A stretch of 64,000 nt of DNA from Lepidonotus clava (Eukaryota > Annelida > Polychaeta > Phyllodocida > Polynoidae). This document shows positions 24,781-38,425 of the stretch, in pieces. The translations under genes were made by a program, and so were the position numbers. The stretch is from the NCBI GenBank assembly GCA_936440205.1, contig OW387138.1:31329541-31393540 (forward strand). The letters are read 5' to 3'. The notes under the pieces were generated by a model. That model was not told the DNA's origin. It did not search any database and was given only the letters and a program-made list of their open reading frames with translations. Numbering within the stretch: position 1 is the first letter of the stretch; every line of letters starts with the position of its first letter.

Positions 24781-24864
24781 GATCTGGTCGGAGAGTGTTT
24801 CCTCCTCCACCCACCTGCCCGGAACTTCCGGTGTCTCCAGGGTCACGTGGCCTAGATGTCCCAG
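24781..24864 (+). promoter_or_regulatory. Candidate promoter and 5' UTR exon of gene A
   Basis: An ETS-type site ACTTCCGGT (24824-24832) and an E-box CACGTG (24844-24849) are followed by a donor-like CCCAG|GTGAGG with the exon edge at 24864. The first coding exon begins directly behind an acceptor (TCTTACAG, 24891-24898 in offset of 1 kb, that is 25891-25898) with only one base before the ATG, so an upstream non-coding exon is required. This is the nearest plausible one. No transcript evidence is available. Confidence 0.3.
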
Positions 24865-25899
24865 GTGAGGGCCCTCAGAATCAGGACATTGTCACAATAC
24901 CCAGCTAAACCCATTATATTTTGTTTATCAGATATTTCCTGGAATATATGCATAGATATTGTGCAATACGAACGGGACGTCATCAATACATTTTACCACG
25001 TATTCAGTAAAATTTCTCATAAATTTCAGGTGAATTTGGTCTATTTCAGAATAAGTTGCTAATTAGATGAGGATAATGTCTCGCGATTGAGTACTTTTCA
25101 TATTAAGGTTTAAATTGCGGCCGACTACTACGAGTCAACCCTGAGTAATAGGAAACTCATTGACAGGTAGGGAGATAAGCTGGGACTATATAGATGACGA
25201 GCACGGACCAGAGAGCTTCAAAACAGATACAGCTTTGAGGTGAACCCCTGCTAGGTTCAGTCAGGATTATACCCCGAGAGGACAGTTCCCTTCTAACCAT
25301 GCCCTGTACGTACACCCCGGGTAGGAGGCCGTCACCCTGGTAGGACAGGTTCATTGTTAGCTGTTTACACACTAGGAGGAACTGGAGCCTATATTTCACT
25401 GTGGAGTGAAGCTTATTATATTCCACTGTGCAGTGGTTTCTTTGCGATTTAATAGTGATACACCCTCGAATTGTTTTTGTTTGTCTTCCCTTTGTCATGT
25501 GCTTCAGATCGTGTTAGTGATTATTATTCGCTAAAGGTTACACAAGATGCAGGGTTATGTTATTGGGTTCCATATATTACTATAGCTTCTCTAGGCAATC
25601 TAAAGGGGCCTTCTTCCATAATTATTGTGCACGTCCCTGTTTCAGCGGTCGAGTGTCTTCATATTTCTCTTTGCCCGGATCAGATTGCAATCGATTATGA
25701 ATGCAATGATAAACATATATATGGTCTTCAATGGTCTAATGACTTAATTTTCTCCAGCTCCCCAGGCTAGCTTCTCAGAAATAACACACGCCCGGCGATA
25801 TTTGCACTAGTCCCTATACTATAGTAACTCTTTTTTCCTTTAGTCAAACCTTGTTTATATCTCTGTACATGTACTTATCCCTTTATCTCATCTTACAGG

Positions 25900-26016
25900 A
25901 TGGGGCTGGCGGTGACCAAGCAGGAGGCCTTCTGGGAGGCGTGCGGCTATGGGCACACGGACCGCGTCAAGGCCTTCATAGAGGAGGGCATCGACGTCAA
26001 CTGGATCTCCTACACT
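25900..26016 (+). CDS. Gene A coding exon 1
   Basis: Residues 1-39, starting MGLAVTKQEAFWEACGYGH. The ATG is one base after the acceptor TCTTACAG. Donor ACT|GTGAGT. It encodes the capping first ankyrin repeat (FWEACGYGHTDRVKAFIEEG). No earlier in-frame ATG exists in this exon. Confidence 0.88.
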
Positions 26017-29000
26017 GTGAGTAACATACCATAACCTTTGGTCACTGAACCCTTTTCAATTATTTTGCTTGCGGTTTACAAGGTATTTCAATTGTTTTCT
26101 TTGGATTTTTGCTATAATGCTGTAAAAAGACTTGTCTGTTGTGTAACGAAGATGTACAGCCTGACCCTGATATGAATATATTTTTATTGGGGTTATTAAA
26201 GACGAAAAACTGGAGAAAATTGATATCCACACCCCAGGATCCACACGTATACCGATATTGATATATACGGAAAATCATAAACAATATAGAAGACGATATG
26301 GAGATAAATTCAGAGATGCCATTTTTCCTACTTTTTCCTGATTTCCGGATTTTTGACAGTTCAGTGTAAAAATAAAACTGACATTTTTCTTTACCCAAAT
26401 CATCCATTTTGCCTATCAGATGATTCCTATATCATTTCTAATATATTTAAACTAAACGTTTATGTTTTCCAATGGGTATTTTCACCCTTTTAGTTTCTAA
26501 ATAGAAAATCCGGAAATGTCCTTCCTACTTTTCCGGATTTTTCATCTTTTCTGAGTGGCATCTCTGTAAATTGTACAACCTTCGACCACAGTACTTTTGA
26601 CCTACGACCTCACATGGCTCTCAGAAGCCGTACTTGATCAAGCGCTGCATTCTGCTACACTAGATGGCGGAACCTTGTGTATAACTGGTGGTTACGGTGG
26701 GTAACCTCCCTATTACGGGCTGGTGGAGTAAATCCACCTTTATGTGAGATCTCCCTCGTCAAGGCGGTCGGGTGGATGGGACATGTCAGACACGGCTCTC
26801 CCGGGGGAGGGGAAGGGGCTACAGTCATGGGCAATGCCACACATGGATGCTCATCATTCTGAAACAGGGATACTCCAATAGGCAAGGATATTTTGAAATT
26901 GTTGTATACATGTACAACTTGTAAAATGACAGGGTCTATCTTGAAGAAGACTGGGGCGTATGTAGTGTTGACGACTGTCCCCAATCCTGTAGTCTGTCAT
27001 TAAGAAGACCAGGGCACATCTAGTTGGGATGACCATCCCCTTGGCTTCTATTAGTCTATCTTGAATTATCCCCTTCCTGTAGTCTGTCATTAAAGACATT
27101 GGCCAAGTCTAGTGCTGATGATGGTCGCTATTATTCTTCTCGTTGTATTAAGTTTCACCAATGGTATAAAGTTTGATAGGCGAAGTATAGGATGGCTTTT
27201 TCTTTGACTAAGTGAAAGAGCCAGTTCACCCTATTATCACACATTTAATCTCCTGGTTCCTGTCCTATGCTTGGAGAGTGGATGCATGGGTTTTCTTGTG
27301 AGGGGAGGTTTTAGTTACATTTAGTTACGTGTAGATGTATCCTATGGCCTTTGACAATTTTTACATTAGAATGGTTTTTGTGTTGTTATAATTCTTTAAA
27401 AAAATACCTTAAATGTATTTTACATAATTCTCTTATAAGTTTATATGTATTTTGCTTGTATTCATTTTATTTGATTAAAATTAACAAGTTTCAGGATATT
27501 TAAAACAATGATAACTTTGAGTTTTGGGCAACTCTAGTGGGAGAGTGAACCCTAGGTGAAAGTCAATTGCCTCTCATGTGCTGTGCGGCAGACTGGAACA
27601 GACTGGAACAGAAGTGTCAAATCCCTTACATTCTGTTGTTATGGTGTGCCAAATGAGAAAAAACAAGTTGACAATTTCAAATTTGTATAACCATAGAACT
27701 GTTCTATGGTATAACATTTTTTCTAAATTCCAACATTTACAGAAGTTCATGAGACATGTTTGTCAGCATGGCAGCCATGTTTTTTATGATATGCAAAGTG
27801 CTCAAAAATGAGTTTAAAATTTCCAAGAAATTTCTTTTCACTTTCAAGTTTAGACAAGGTCATCAGACATGTTTTTCAGCATGGCGGCCATGTTTTTATG
27901 ATACACCAAGTGCGCAAAAACAACTTCAAAATTGTTTATTTTCATGAAATTTCCTTTTACTTCCAAGTTAATGACAAGTTTAAGACAAGGTCATCAAACA
28001 TGTTTTTCAGCATGGCAGCCATGTTTTTATGATGTGCCAAGTGCACAAAAACAACTTCAATTTTTTATTTTCATAAAATTTCTTTTTACTTCCAAGTTAA
28101 AGACAAGTTTTAGACAAGGTCTTCAGATATGTTTTTCAGCATGGCAGCCATGTTTTCATGATGCGCCAAGTGCACAAAAACAACTTCAAAATTGTTAATT
28201 TTCATGAAATTTCTTTTTACTTCCAAGTTAAAGACAGGTTTTAGACAAGGTCTTCAGATATGTTTTTCAGCATGGCGGCCATGTTTTCATGATGCGCCAA
28301 GTGACCAAAAACAACTTCAAATTTTCTTATATTGTCATGAAATTTCTTTTTACTTCCAAGTTTAAGACAAGTATGAGACAAGGTCATCAGATATGTTTTT
28401 CAGCATGGCGGCCATGTTTTTATGATGTGCCAAGTGCACAAAAACAACTTCAATTTTTTATTTTCATAAAATTTATTTTTACTTCCAAGTTAAAGACAAG
28501 TTTTAGACAAGGTCATCAAACATGTTTTTCAGCATGGCAGCCATGTTTTTATGATGCGCCAAGTGCACAAAAACAACTTCAAAATTTTTAATTTTCATGA
28601 AATTTCTTTTTACTTCCAAGTTAAAGACAAGTTTTAGACAAGGTCTTCAGATATGTTTTTCAGCATGGCGGCCATGTTTTCATGATGCGCCAAGTGCACA
28701 AAAACAACTTCAAATTTTCTTTTATTTTCATGAAATTTCTTTTTACTTCCAAGTTTCAGACAAGTATGAGACAAGGTCATCAGATATGTTTTTCAGCATG
28801 GCGTCCATGTTTTTATGATGCACAAAGTGCACAAAAAACAACTTCAAAGATTTTTATTTTCATGAAATTTCTTTTAACTTCCAAGTTAAAGACAAGTTTT
28901 AGACAAGGTCTTCAGATATGTTTTTCAGCATGGCGGCCATGTTTTTATGATCCGCCAAGTGCACAAAAACAACTTTAAAATTTTTAATTTTCATGAAATT

Positions 29001-32000
29001 TCTTTTTACTTCCAAGTTAAAGACAAGTTTCAGACAAGGTCTTCAGATATGTTTGTCAGAATGGCGGCCATGTTTTCATGATGCGCCAAGTGCACAAAAA
29101 CAACTTCAAATTTTCTTTTATTTTCATGAAGTTTCTTTTTACTTCCAAGTTTAAGACAAGTTTTAGACAAGGTCATCAGATATGTTTTTCAGCATGGCGG
29201 CCATGTTTTTATGATGCACAAAGTGCACAAAAAACAACTTCAAAAATTTTTATTTTCATGAAATTTCTTTTAACTTCCAAGTTAAAGACAAGTTTTAGAC
29301 AAGGTCTTCAGATATGTTTTTCAGCATGGCGGCCATGTTTTTATGATGCGCCAATTGCACAAAAACAACTTCAAAAATTTTTATTTTCATGAAATTTCTT
29401 TTTACTTCCAAGTTTAAGACAAGTTAAAGACAAGGTCATCAGACATGTTTGTCAGAATGGCGGCCATGTTTTTATGATGTGCCAAGTATGCAAACAAAAC
29501 TTCAACATTTATTCTCGGGACTCTTCTTTTCACTTCCAAGTTCTAGACAAGATCATCAGATATGTTTTTCAGCATGGCAGCCATGTTTTTATGATATGCC
29601 AAGTGCACAAAAACAACTTCAAAACTTTTTTATTTCCATGAAATTTCTTTTCACTTTCACGTTACTGTGATTATGATGAATCATTGTAATAAAATTGCAT
29701 TTATAAAACTCTGTATTCTCTTACATTTGATATTCTCATCTAATATTAACATCCCATTCCCATTATTACCAATTCTTCTTTAACAGCTACGACCTCTTTT
29801 AGCAGAGAAACATGCATATATTCTATTTACGAATAATCATTGATATTTTAGTTTCTTTTTCATTAACAGGCGAAGAATCTTGTTATTTTAATAACAATTT
29901 CAGTTTTATACAAGATTATACACGTGCACTTGTGTAGTTTGTCATTACAGAGACTGGGGCTCGTCTCATGATGATCTCTAATCCTATCGGTATAATGCTG
30001 TTTAAAAATATTTTACCTCTGTTTATACGCTGGAAGAACATGACATTGTGTACACGTGAAGCTTTGTTGAATAAATAAATGGAAAAAAAAGATGACTGTT
30101 CCCTTCTATTAGTCTATCAATAGGGAGACTTGGGCAAGTCTAGTGTTGATGATGGTTCCTATCTTGTAGTCTGTCATTAAGGAGACCAGGGCATGTCTAG
30201 GGTTGATGGCTGCTCCCAGTAGTCTGGGGCATACCTAGTATTCATGAAGGGGGCGAGGGCATGTCTATTTAGTGTTGATGGTTGTCCCCATCCTGCAGTC
30301 AGTCATTAAGGAGAATGGGGCAAGTCTAAGTTTGATGACTGTCCCCATCCCGTGGTTTGTCTTCTTGTCGCACGTCGTTCCCTGTCACCCCCCCCCCCCC
30401 CCCCCCCCACCAAGTGTAGTATCAGGGCCAATGTCCCAGGGGTGTGAGTCAGTGTGGCCACGATGAGAGATGTGCAGGGACAGCACACTGATGGGGGCAG
30501 AATAACCTGCTGCCAGCATACCAACAATACATGCATGTTGTAGGGGAACTCGCATTCAGCAATTTATCCCAAAAATAAATAATTGCTTAGAGTTACTGCA
30601 GGAAATAACAGACAAGAATTAGTGACATCTGGATGGCAAACATAAAGATATATATGTATTTCATATAATATACACACATACTTAAGCAGCTTACCAAAGT
30701 CATTAACAAAATCAAAATTCGTAAGTCAACAACCGCCTTCATACACATCATTTGTATGCATGAGGAACTTGTGCTGATGAATGAAAGGATACGCAGTAAA
30801 TGGTAGAGCATGAATTATGACGACGGACTTAGCTAACAGTTGTTGTGTGCAAGCTGTTTTTCGTAACAAAGAATAGTGGGGATAACTCATTTGCGAAGTG
30901 CCGTGTAAAAACCAGCCATGTTTATTGTTTTTGTATGGTATGATTGAAGCATCGGTATGGGGACACTATTAGTCGGACCCTAACTTGTATTTGAGGCCAG
31001 CCAGGCTGACGCCATAATACCATGTAAAATGGGCAGATAGAGTCACATGAACATTTAATAATGTCACATGATCGAATTTTGTGCATGTATGCATTGAATT
31101 AAATATTGAATATGAGCATGGTAAATGATGAAGTTATAGCTATTGACATTAACTTGATCTTGACATAAATTTATCAAATAAGTGTTCATAACAAAGCTGG
31201 TCACGTGACAATTGTGTTAGACTGTTGTATATCTACAAAATATAACATTTTTGAAAGACGATTGCTTACAAACTAGTTCACGTTAACCGTGGTAAAATAG
31301 GCTGACAGACTAATATTTACCAGACTTCCTACCGTGATTCTAATTATCTTGGCCGCCGTTGAGGTACAAGAATTCATTCCCCAGTACATGTATAATGTGT
31401 GGTAAATGTAGTTTGCCATGTGTCAGATATTAGTGTATTGGTTCTTAGAATTGTGCAGCTTTAGACCGAACCACTTATAATTAATGCACTGGATTAAATT
31501 AATTGACATATATATTTAGATTGGTAGACATTCAAATTGGGATTGGGGGGAGGGGGATCCAAATGTCGCAGCGGAGTCCATCAGACAGCATTACATGTAA
31601 TGCGTTATGAATGGCAATGGAATGGCGCCTCAGACCAAGGATTTTATTGATTTCATTACGATTTCAGCGAAACCAATACCGTAAACAAACAAATGGGGTT
31701 AAATTAAAGGAATAGATTGACTTAGAGAAGTGGGGTAACACTGTGACACGGCTGGTCTCGTGCCGTACGGGGGTATTGGCGTACGTCCCCTGGGAGCAGA
31801 CAGCAGGGGTTGGGGTGGTTATAGTGATATATGAGGACCAATCACCCCGTTATAGAGGCCCAGCCTGACCCCCGCTGACCCCCGCTGATCCCCGCTGACC
31901 CCCGCTGACCCCCAGTGGCCCTCGGTGATCCTTTCTAACACTCCCGGAACTAGACAGTCTGCAGCGAAACCCGAATAATATTATAGGGAACACAACGTTC

Positions 32001-35000
32001 ATTTTACTCTACTCTTCTTGATATATTCTAACAACAATTCACAGACACAAATATAGTATATAATCAAAAATCAGAAAAAATATCAATTTATATAGTCTGA
32101 GAACAGCCCTGACTGTCGTTCCCACTATGTTACCACCGACTAGACAGTAGACGGAAGGCAGGGTTTCTCGGACTAAATTTATACATAACCAGAAAAGATT
32201 ATTAATTGTAGGTTAAATTGTATGGTTTACAAATACAGTTTGTTGGTCAAGTGTAGTTTCGAGGTAATTCGAGTATCACGGTCACCTTAGACCTTCACCA
32301 CGATTGATAAATCTTCTCAGGCTGCTATATAAATATCTATTTTAACTTTGATTCTGTTAAAATTATCTACCCAACCTTTTCACGGTACATATTTGTTTCT
32401 GTAGTCAGACAGATCTGAGCCCCCCCCCCCCCCCCCCCCCCCATGAAGAAGAGTGATATAGGTTTTCATTCCCAACGCACTGAATGAATAAATTAAGCTG
32501 TAAGAATTTTGAAATTGCACGGAGGAAAAACTTACCAACCGCAAAAATGCACCAAAAAGCAACAAGTCTGAGTGGTGCTTCGATCTGATGCCCTCTGTTT
32601 CGGGTCCATGTAGTCCGTTCTGATCCAGATTTGTTACTATGCGGACTTGGACGTACCTACAGTCTAGGGTCTGCGGACCACGCCCCCTGGAGGTGACCTG
32701 ATTAGGTGACCTTGACCTGACCTGAGGGCAGGGTCAGGGGATGAGTCAGGGGCGGAATGCCGAGTGTGGATATTGCCCAGATGACCGCCGGGTAGGGGAA
32801 CAGAGGGCAGGGGCGGCGCCTAGTGGACGTGTGATACGCCACCAAGGAGGTGTGGTAGATCTATACATAACTGGTTCAGGACATCCTCTGAGAATAATGA
32901 AAAAAAGAGCCAAAAAAGAATCCGCTGAGACATAATATCCATGCAAATTCCAAGAATTTAATTAGAATATGAACGGTCCTATGATCATCTTCTTAAATGT
33001 TCCCATGCTAGCATGGGTAGTACAAAATATATCTGAATCGTAAAGTGAAGCCCGACTAGACAACAGACAGTTCTGGCTGGTATAGATCGGAGCAGTAAAT
33101 TGGGAACTTTGGACTAGCCACACTCAAGGCCATCTCAAACAAAATAAAAACAATTATGTGGAAATAGTGTAGATACAATCAATGACATAAGTGTCAAAAG
33201 GTATCAAAATGGCAACGTTTTGGGAAAATGTAATTTCTTAACAAATGTTAATAAATCAACGAATAAAAGGTGCATCATAAAAAGGAAGACATTAATGGAA
33301 AATATATATGGGTAATATCCTATATAAATACCATGATAATACATACCACGAGGTAGAGAATTTCATGGGCTTTCTTATGATACCTTTTTTGTAAAGATTG
33401 ATTGAAAACTTCTCGTGCTACTACATTTTTTGTGTTTTAAAGTTTGAAAAGGTACCTTTTAGTTCCCAATTTGCTGCACCGATCTATAGGGCGAGTGCTC
33501 AGCTCTGACCCAGAATCCTTCACCCCACCCTCATCTCCTCCTCCCAGCCCCCACTACACTTACCCCCACCCCCTGTTTCTGTGGCAGTCCATATCCATTT
33601 ATCTGAGAGGGTTTCGGAGTAAACCCACACAAAATAACACTTAGACAGATGCGCTGGTTTCCAACAGCCTCTCCCACAGTATGACACGGACTCATATTTC
33701 CGAGTAGAACCAGCAAACGTACGTCCTGAGCTGCTCGTCGTCTGACCTCCCAGCTGGGAGCTGACCTTTGACCTTTGACCCAGTTGTCTGACCCATGGAC
33801 GGACTGCTCGTAAGGTAAACTGAGGCTGTCTATCTCGCATACGATATTGAATGATCATTAAACAAGAATAATAGTCTGGTTTTGAAGCATTCTCCGATCT
33901 TCCATAGTTTTGACATTACATATATTTGGGTACGGAATGAAAATAGAATGAAAATAGATAATTGCGGAAATTCAAGATCCATATATACGCTTTTAGACGT
34001 ATAGAATTTCGTTGTGTAAACGGGTTTATAATTATAACGGTACTCTATGAAATGAAGTGATAAAAGTCAATGTATAAATAGAGAACACATGTAGAGAATA
34101 ATTCCACGTGTACAGTCACATGCAAAAGACTACAATTATCCCAGCCAGTTGTCGGTGGCCGACCCGACCATAACGACTGGTATGAGGCGTTAGAGTGCAG
34201 TTAGAGACCAATATAAAGCCCGGCTTAGAGGGCCTGGGGGCGGATAAATAGGGAATGAGGGTTGTGGATGAGTGTGGGGGTTGTGGTAACCGGGGATGGG
34301 GGCGTGGGTGATAAGGCCGTGCGCTATGGGCTGCTGAGGGTTGACCTGTTTATTAACCAGCTAATAGGTGGGTCAGGGGAGTGTGTTTGTTACCCCCCCC
34401 CCCCCCCCCCCCCCGCCATGTGAATAAAAGAAATCAAATGGGACAAAGCATGTGGAATATCCCCACCAGCTTTCATGACTTTTAGAGATATATCTGGTTA
34501 GTGATAGGAGATGGGCACCCTTCTTAGTTTGTCACATAGTTATATGTCTAAAAGGTCTGCCAGTCAATTCGTTTTCATTAGTGACCTTAATTAGCACGAA
34601 CTTCCTTGGCATCTCTTGAAATTAGGGCGACATGAGTCCTAGTGGCAAGACGAGGGGGGCAACAGAAGGTATGGGCCTTTCGTTAACATAGAGCTGGTTG
34701 ACCTATAGCCAAACACATGTTTAGATAATCAAATGTGAAACATCCAATTCAGACCCCACCCTCCCCCCAACCTCACATCTTTCAATCAATTGGTATATCA
34801 TGGGCCCAAAAATGTCGGGCGAAATATGAGACGTACACTCAGTACCCAATAGTATATCGGGGGAGACCGAAGGGGTGTGGCCGACCATTCTCTCGGCAGC
34901 GCCCCCTTTACTCCATCCTCTAAGTACCCATAGACGAGTGTGTCGTGTCAGAATGGCACCAGCCCGGCCCGGCTGTAGTGTGAGCATCGGCCGGTAGGGC

Positions 35001-38000
35001 CCGCCACCGGCAGTCGGCCCCCAGACTCCGGACACCCCTCACAGACTGAGAACTCCCCGACCCGTCCCAGTGGTCAGCTAGTGGTCAGTTGGTGGTCAGG
35101 GGTCGTGGTCAGTCTCACCTTGTACCTTACCCAGGAGGACCTACCCTTGGAGCTGACTCCCAGGAGGATATACGAGGCCTGAGGTAGGTTTGTAACTCTA
35201 TAGTGGTATATGAACCCTCCCCCAGCATCCAGACTACACACAGACCCTACAGCTGACCCAGCCTGGATTACCGTATACGCTGTTTCTTAAACGTTGAGCA
35301 ACTCATCTCGATTGCGCTAGATGTTGTGTCCTTTTACAATTACTGCTTGTTAAAACATGTGAGACACTTATAGATATATAGTGGGGAGTACAGGAGAGTA
35401 GTATACTACTATAGGGTCTGAAGCAACTTCACTTTAACTGGGAAATAAATGAACTATTACCCGGGCAGACTCACTGCGCAAGAAATATTCACAGTGACTG
35501 TCTCTTTCACAAATGGTGATCATCCTTATTCTCCCTAGGTTCAAATACTAGGAGAGAAATAACGTGCCATGACACATATTCGTTAACGTGATCTAAAATT
35601 AGTAAGAAAATGGTCAAAACGCGTGTCTTCTTGTAGCCTAGCTCAGCGTACCGGAGACCGAGTATAGGTGGTACTGACGATGCGGCAGATCTAAGCCCTC
35701 CCCTAGGCGGGCCGTAACCGGGGTATCGCCGCATACCGCACTCTCTGCTGGGGGGTTCGTGGGGGACCCTCTGTAGGTTTGGGAGGCTGATAACAACGCT
35801 ATGGAAAATAGGTAAAATCCAAGGGAGAAGTTGTCAGGGAAAATATAGCAGGACATTTCTAAATTAGATTTTAGGTAACAAAATTTCTATTCTTTTTTAC
35901 TTGAGGTGTTCCTACTCTTTTCCTATGATAAATATTTCATTGTAGTTGTTGAAAACATGAACCCCAGTAGGCTCGGAAAATTAAAAAGACAAACAGGAAT
36001 TCAAAAATGAAATCCACGTAGTCACTGACTCAGTTTGTGGGACTAGCTTCTTAGCTCTTAGTGTGGAAGAAACTGCTCAAGAATGATGATATATAGAGTG
36101 AGTTTTGGGACTAGCTGAGTCAGGAAAACACTGCCCGAGATATACATTTAAGTCGTGTGAGTTGCTCTGTGGGATTTACTCCTGTGACGTAATCTTCGAT
36201 CCTGGCCCTCAGCTGACAAATAAGAAACATGTGTACACTGGACCGCCATACGTGCCTGGTCCAATCTGGTCTAATCTCTACTCAGAGACAAAGTAAGTGT
36301 GCCACGTGCTGTGGGCTGGGGGGAGTGGGATCACCGACCTAAAGATAACCCACTCACCTTGGTTACCGTAGGGGTGGGGCGTGTATACGGGCGGGGAAAC
36401 ACTATACAGGCTCCTTGGTCCGAAATGTTTATACCAAGCTTTTCTCCTCTTTTTCTAAATAGACTTAGTGGACTTTGTCAGAGTATCGACCGTCGTTTTA
36501 CCCTACTATCGAGACCACTTTATCGAGTGGTGAACCTGTGAATTTTAGTGTAATGTGTGTTTGAAAACAGTAAGATTGAGAAAGAGGATACTTCCCAGGA
36601 GGGTCGGGGGGTGAGCTACAGGGAATTCCTTTTGCTATTTATTACACAACTTCACGTACTACAACAGGGTCAGCGTTTAACCAGTTTGTGTTACATCACT
36701 ACTCTAGTCTAGAACCTAGAGTTGAAAAGAAGACATTTCCTTGTCATAAAAAAATATTGGCAACCGCTGTAACAAACTGGATGTAAATGGAAGGTAATAT
36801 ATTCAGATAACTTGTGCACTGTCCAAGGCCAGTGATATATCGAAAAATCATATAGCATCTAAGACTAAGAGTTCTAAACGCTTGCTGTCTTTTGTTTTCT
36901 TGATAGTCTATGAAACATCTATGGGTCTGTATACAGGCACGCTGTAGTCTATAACATACATGGGTCTTTATCGATGAGGCACCCTGTAGTCTATATAATG
37001 TACGAGGGTCTGCATTTTGATGAGGCAAGGTGTAGTCTATAGACCTTGTGCAAACGTCAGGTGACCACATTTTGAAATACAATTTTTGATGATCACCATG
37101 TGCCAGTCACAACCACGTGGCTCGTAGGTACATCTGAAATTTATAAATTCTAAATATTATGAATTGTTTAATTTGACTTATATCAGTTAAATTAGGAAGA
37201 AATATTTGTACTATATATTCTAAAAAAATAAGAATCATACTTTTAAATTGATCACTAATATGACACCCAGACCATGTCTGGGAATTGTGATGTTATCTGC
37301 AGAACGTCTATATAACATACGTGCGTCTGTTTTGAAGCGGCACACTGTAGTTTATGTGATGTAAATGGAACTGTGTAGAGGAGGCATATTGTTGTAGTCT
37401 CATTAACTTACATGGGTCTTGGTAGTGGAGGCAAGCTATTAGTCTATATAACATATATACATGGGTCTGTATAGAAGAGGTACACTGTGGTCTGCATAAC
37501 ATATATGGGTCTGTATAGAGGAGGCACACTGTAGTATATAACATACATGGGTCTATAAAGAGGAGGCATATTGTAGTATATACTCTGGACCTGATCCAAC
37601 CATCTGTGCTCCACGCCAGGCCCAAGGAAAACTATGCATAGGGAAATAATCCAACCTGCCATGTTGGGTTCCTGGGTGTTGACGCGTATCACGCTTTACG
37701 AGTCATGTGACAGTGTGGATTTAGTACTACAATGGGAAACAGGCAGGAGGCAGTAGTATAAACGAATGAGTCTGTTTGAGCTAGTTATAACTATTCATTT
37801 AACTAACTGAGTAATTAGCGATGACATAATTGCAAGGGATAGGGGTGATTTCCACCCGCTTCCCTGGATGAAGATGATTTCAAGCTCTTTTTGGATTAGC
37901 CTATCTTACAGGAAGAATAGTGAATATTAAATGGATCAAATACCAGCAGGTTTATTCAAACAAGAACTAAACTTCAATTTGGTTAAATGTTGAACAATAT

Positions 38001-38361
38001 CTGATGTTGGCCTTTCAAGAGCTTTTTACTTTCTAATTTTGTTAAGTAGACCACCAATTTTTGTTTGTTATGTAAACAAACCACTAATATTAAGGAGTCC
38101 TGCTTCTGTTGGTCTGATTGGTTTTCTAGCCCATGCTCCATACAACTTCATCACATTATGAGTAAACGTGGCGCCACATATAACAAAGACAAAAAGATAA
38201 ATCTCATGGGAAACACAATTAGAATGGTCACATGATATCGATGGGAAAGCGACGGCAACAGGTCTGGAGTCAGTTTCCATGCTGTCCAGGAGGGTAAGGG
38301 TGTAGCCGTCACTGGTGGGTCTACGGCCGACCAGACCCTTGCTGTACACCGTCTACATAAA

Positions 38362-38425
<64 letters not shown>

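Larger units (their letters stand above)
30356..36496. other. Intron 1 of gene A, no gene seen
   Basis: About 6 kb of AT-rich intron. It contains poly-C runs at 30388-30408, 32420-32442 and 34393-34414, a run of ten-base CCCGCTGACC repeats (31865-31920), and scattered GC-rich patches (32640-32880, 34860-35060) with no recognisable exon. Confidence 0.5.

Noticed and set aside
27578-29670. A chain of + strand frames with repeated CFSAWRPCFYDAPSAQKQLQ-like text, looking like a repeat protein
   Set aside because: The frames shift from unit to unit, contain no domain, and follow only from the 131-bp repetition in an intron.
33733-33800. Clustered TGACCTTTGACC nuclear-receptor-like half sites
   Set aside because: The GACCTTTGACC repeat is very short and may be simple-sequence; no promoter or exon lies nearby, so it was not listed as a site.
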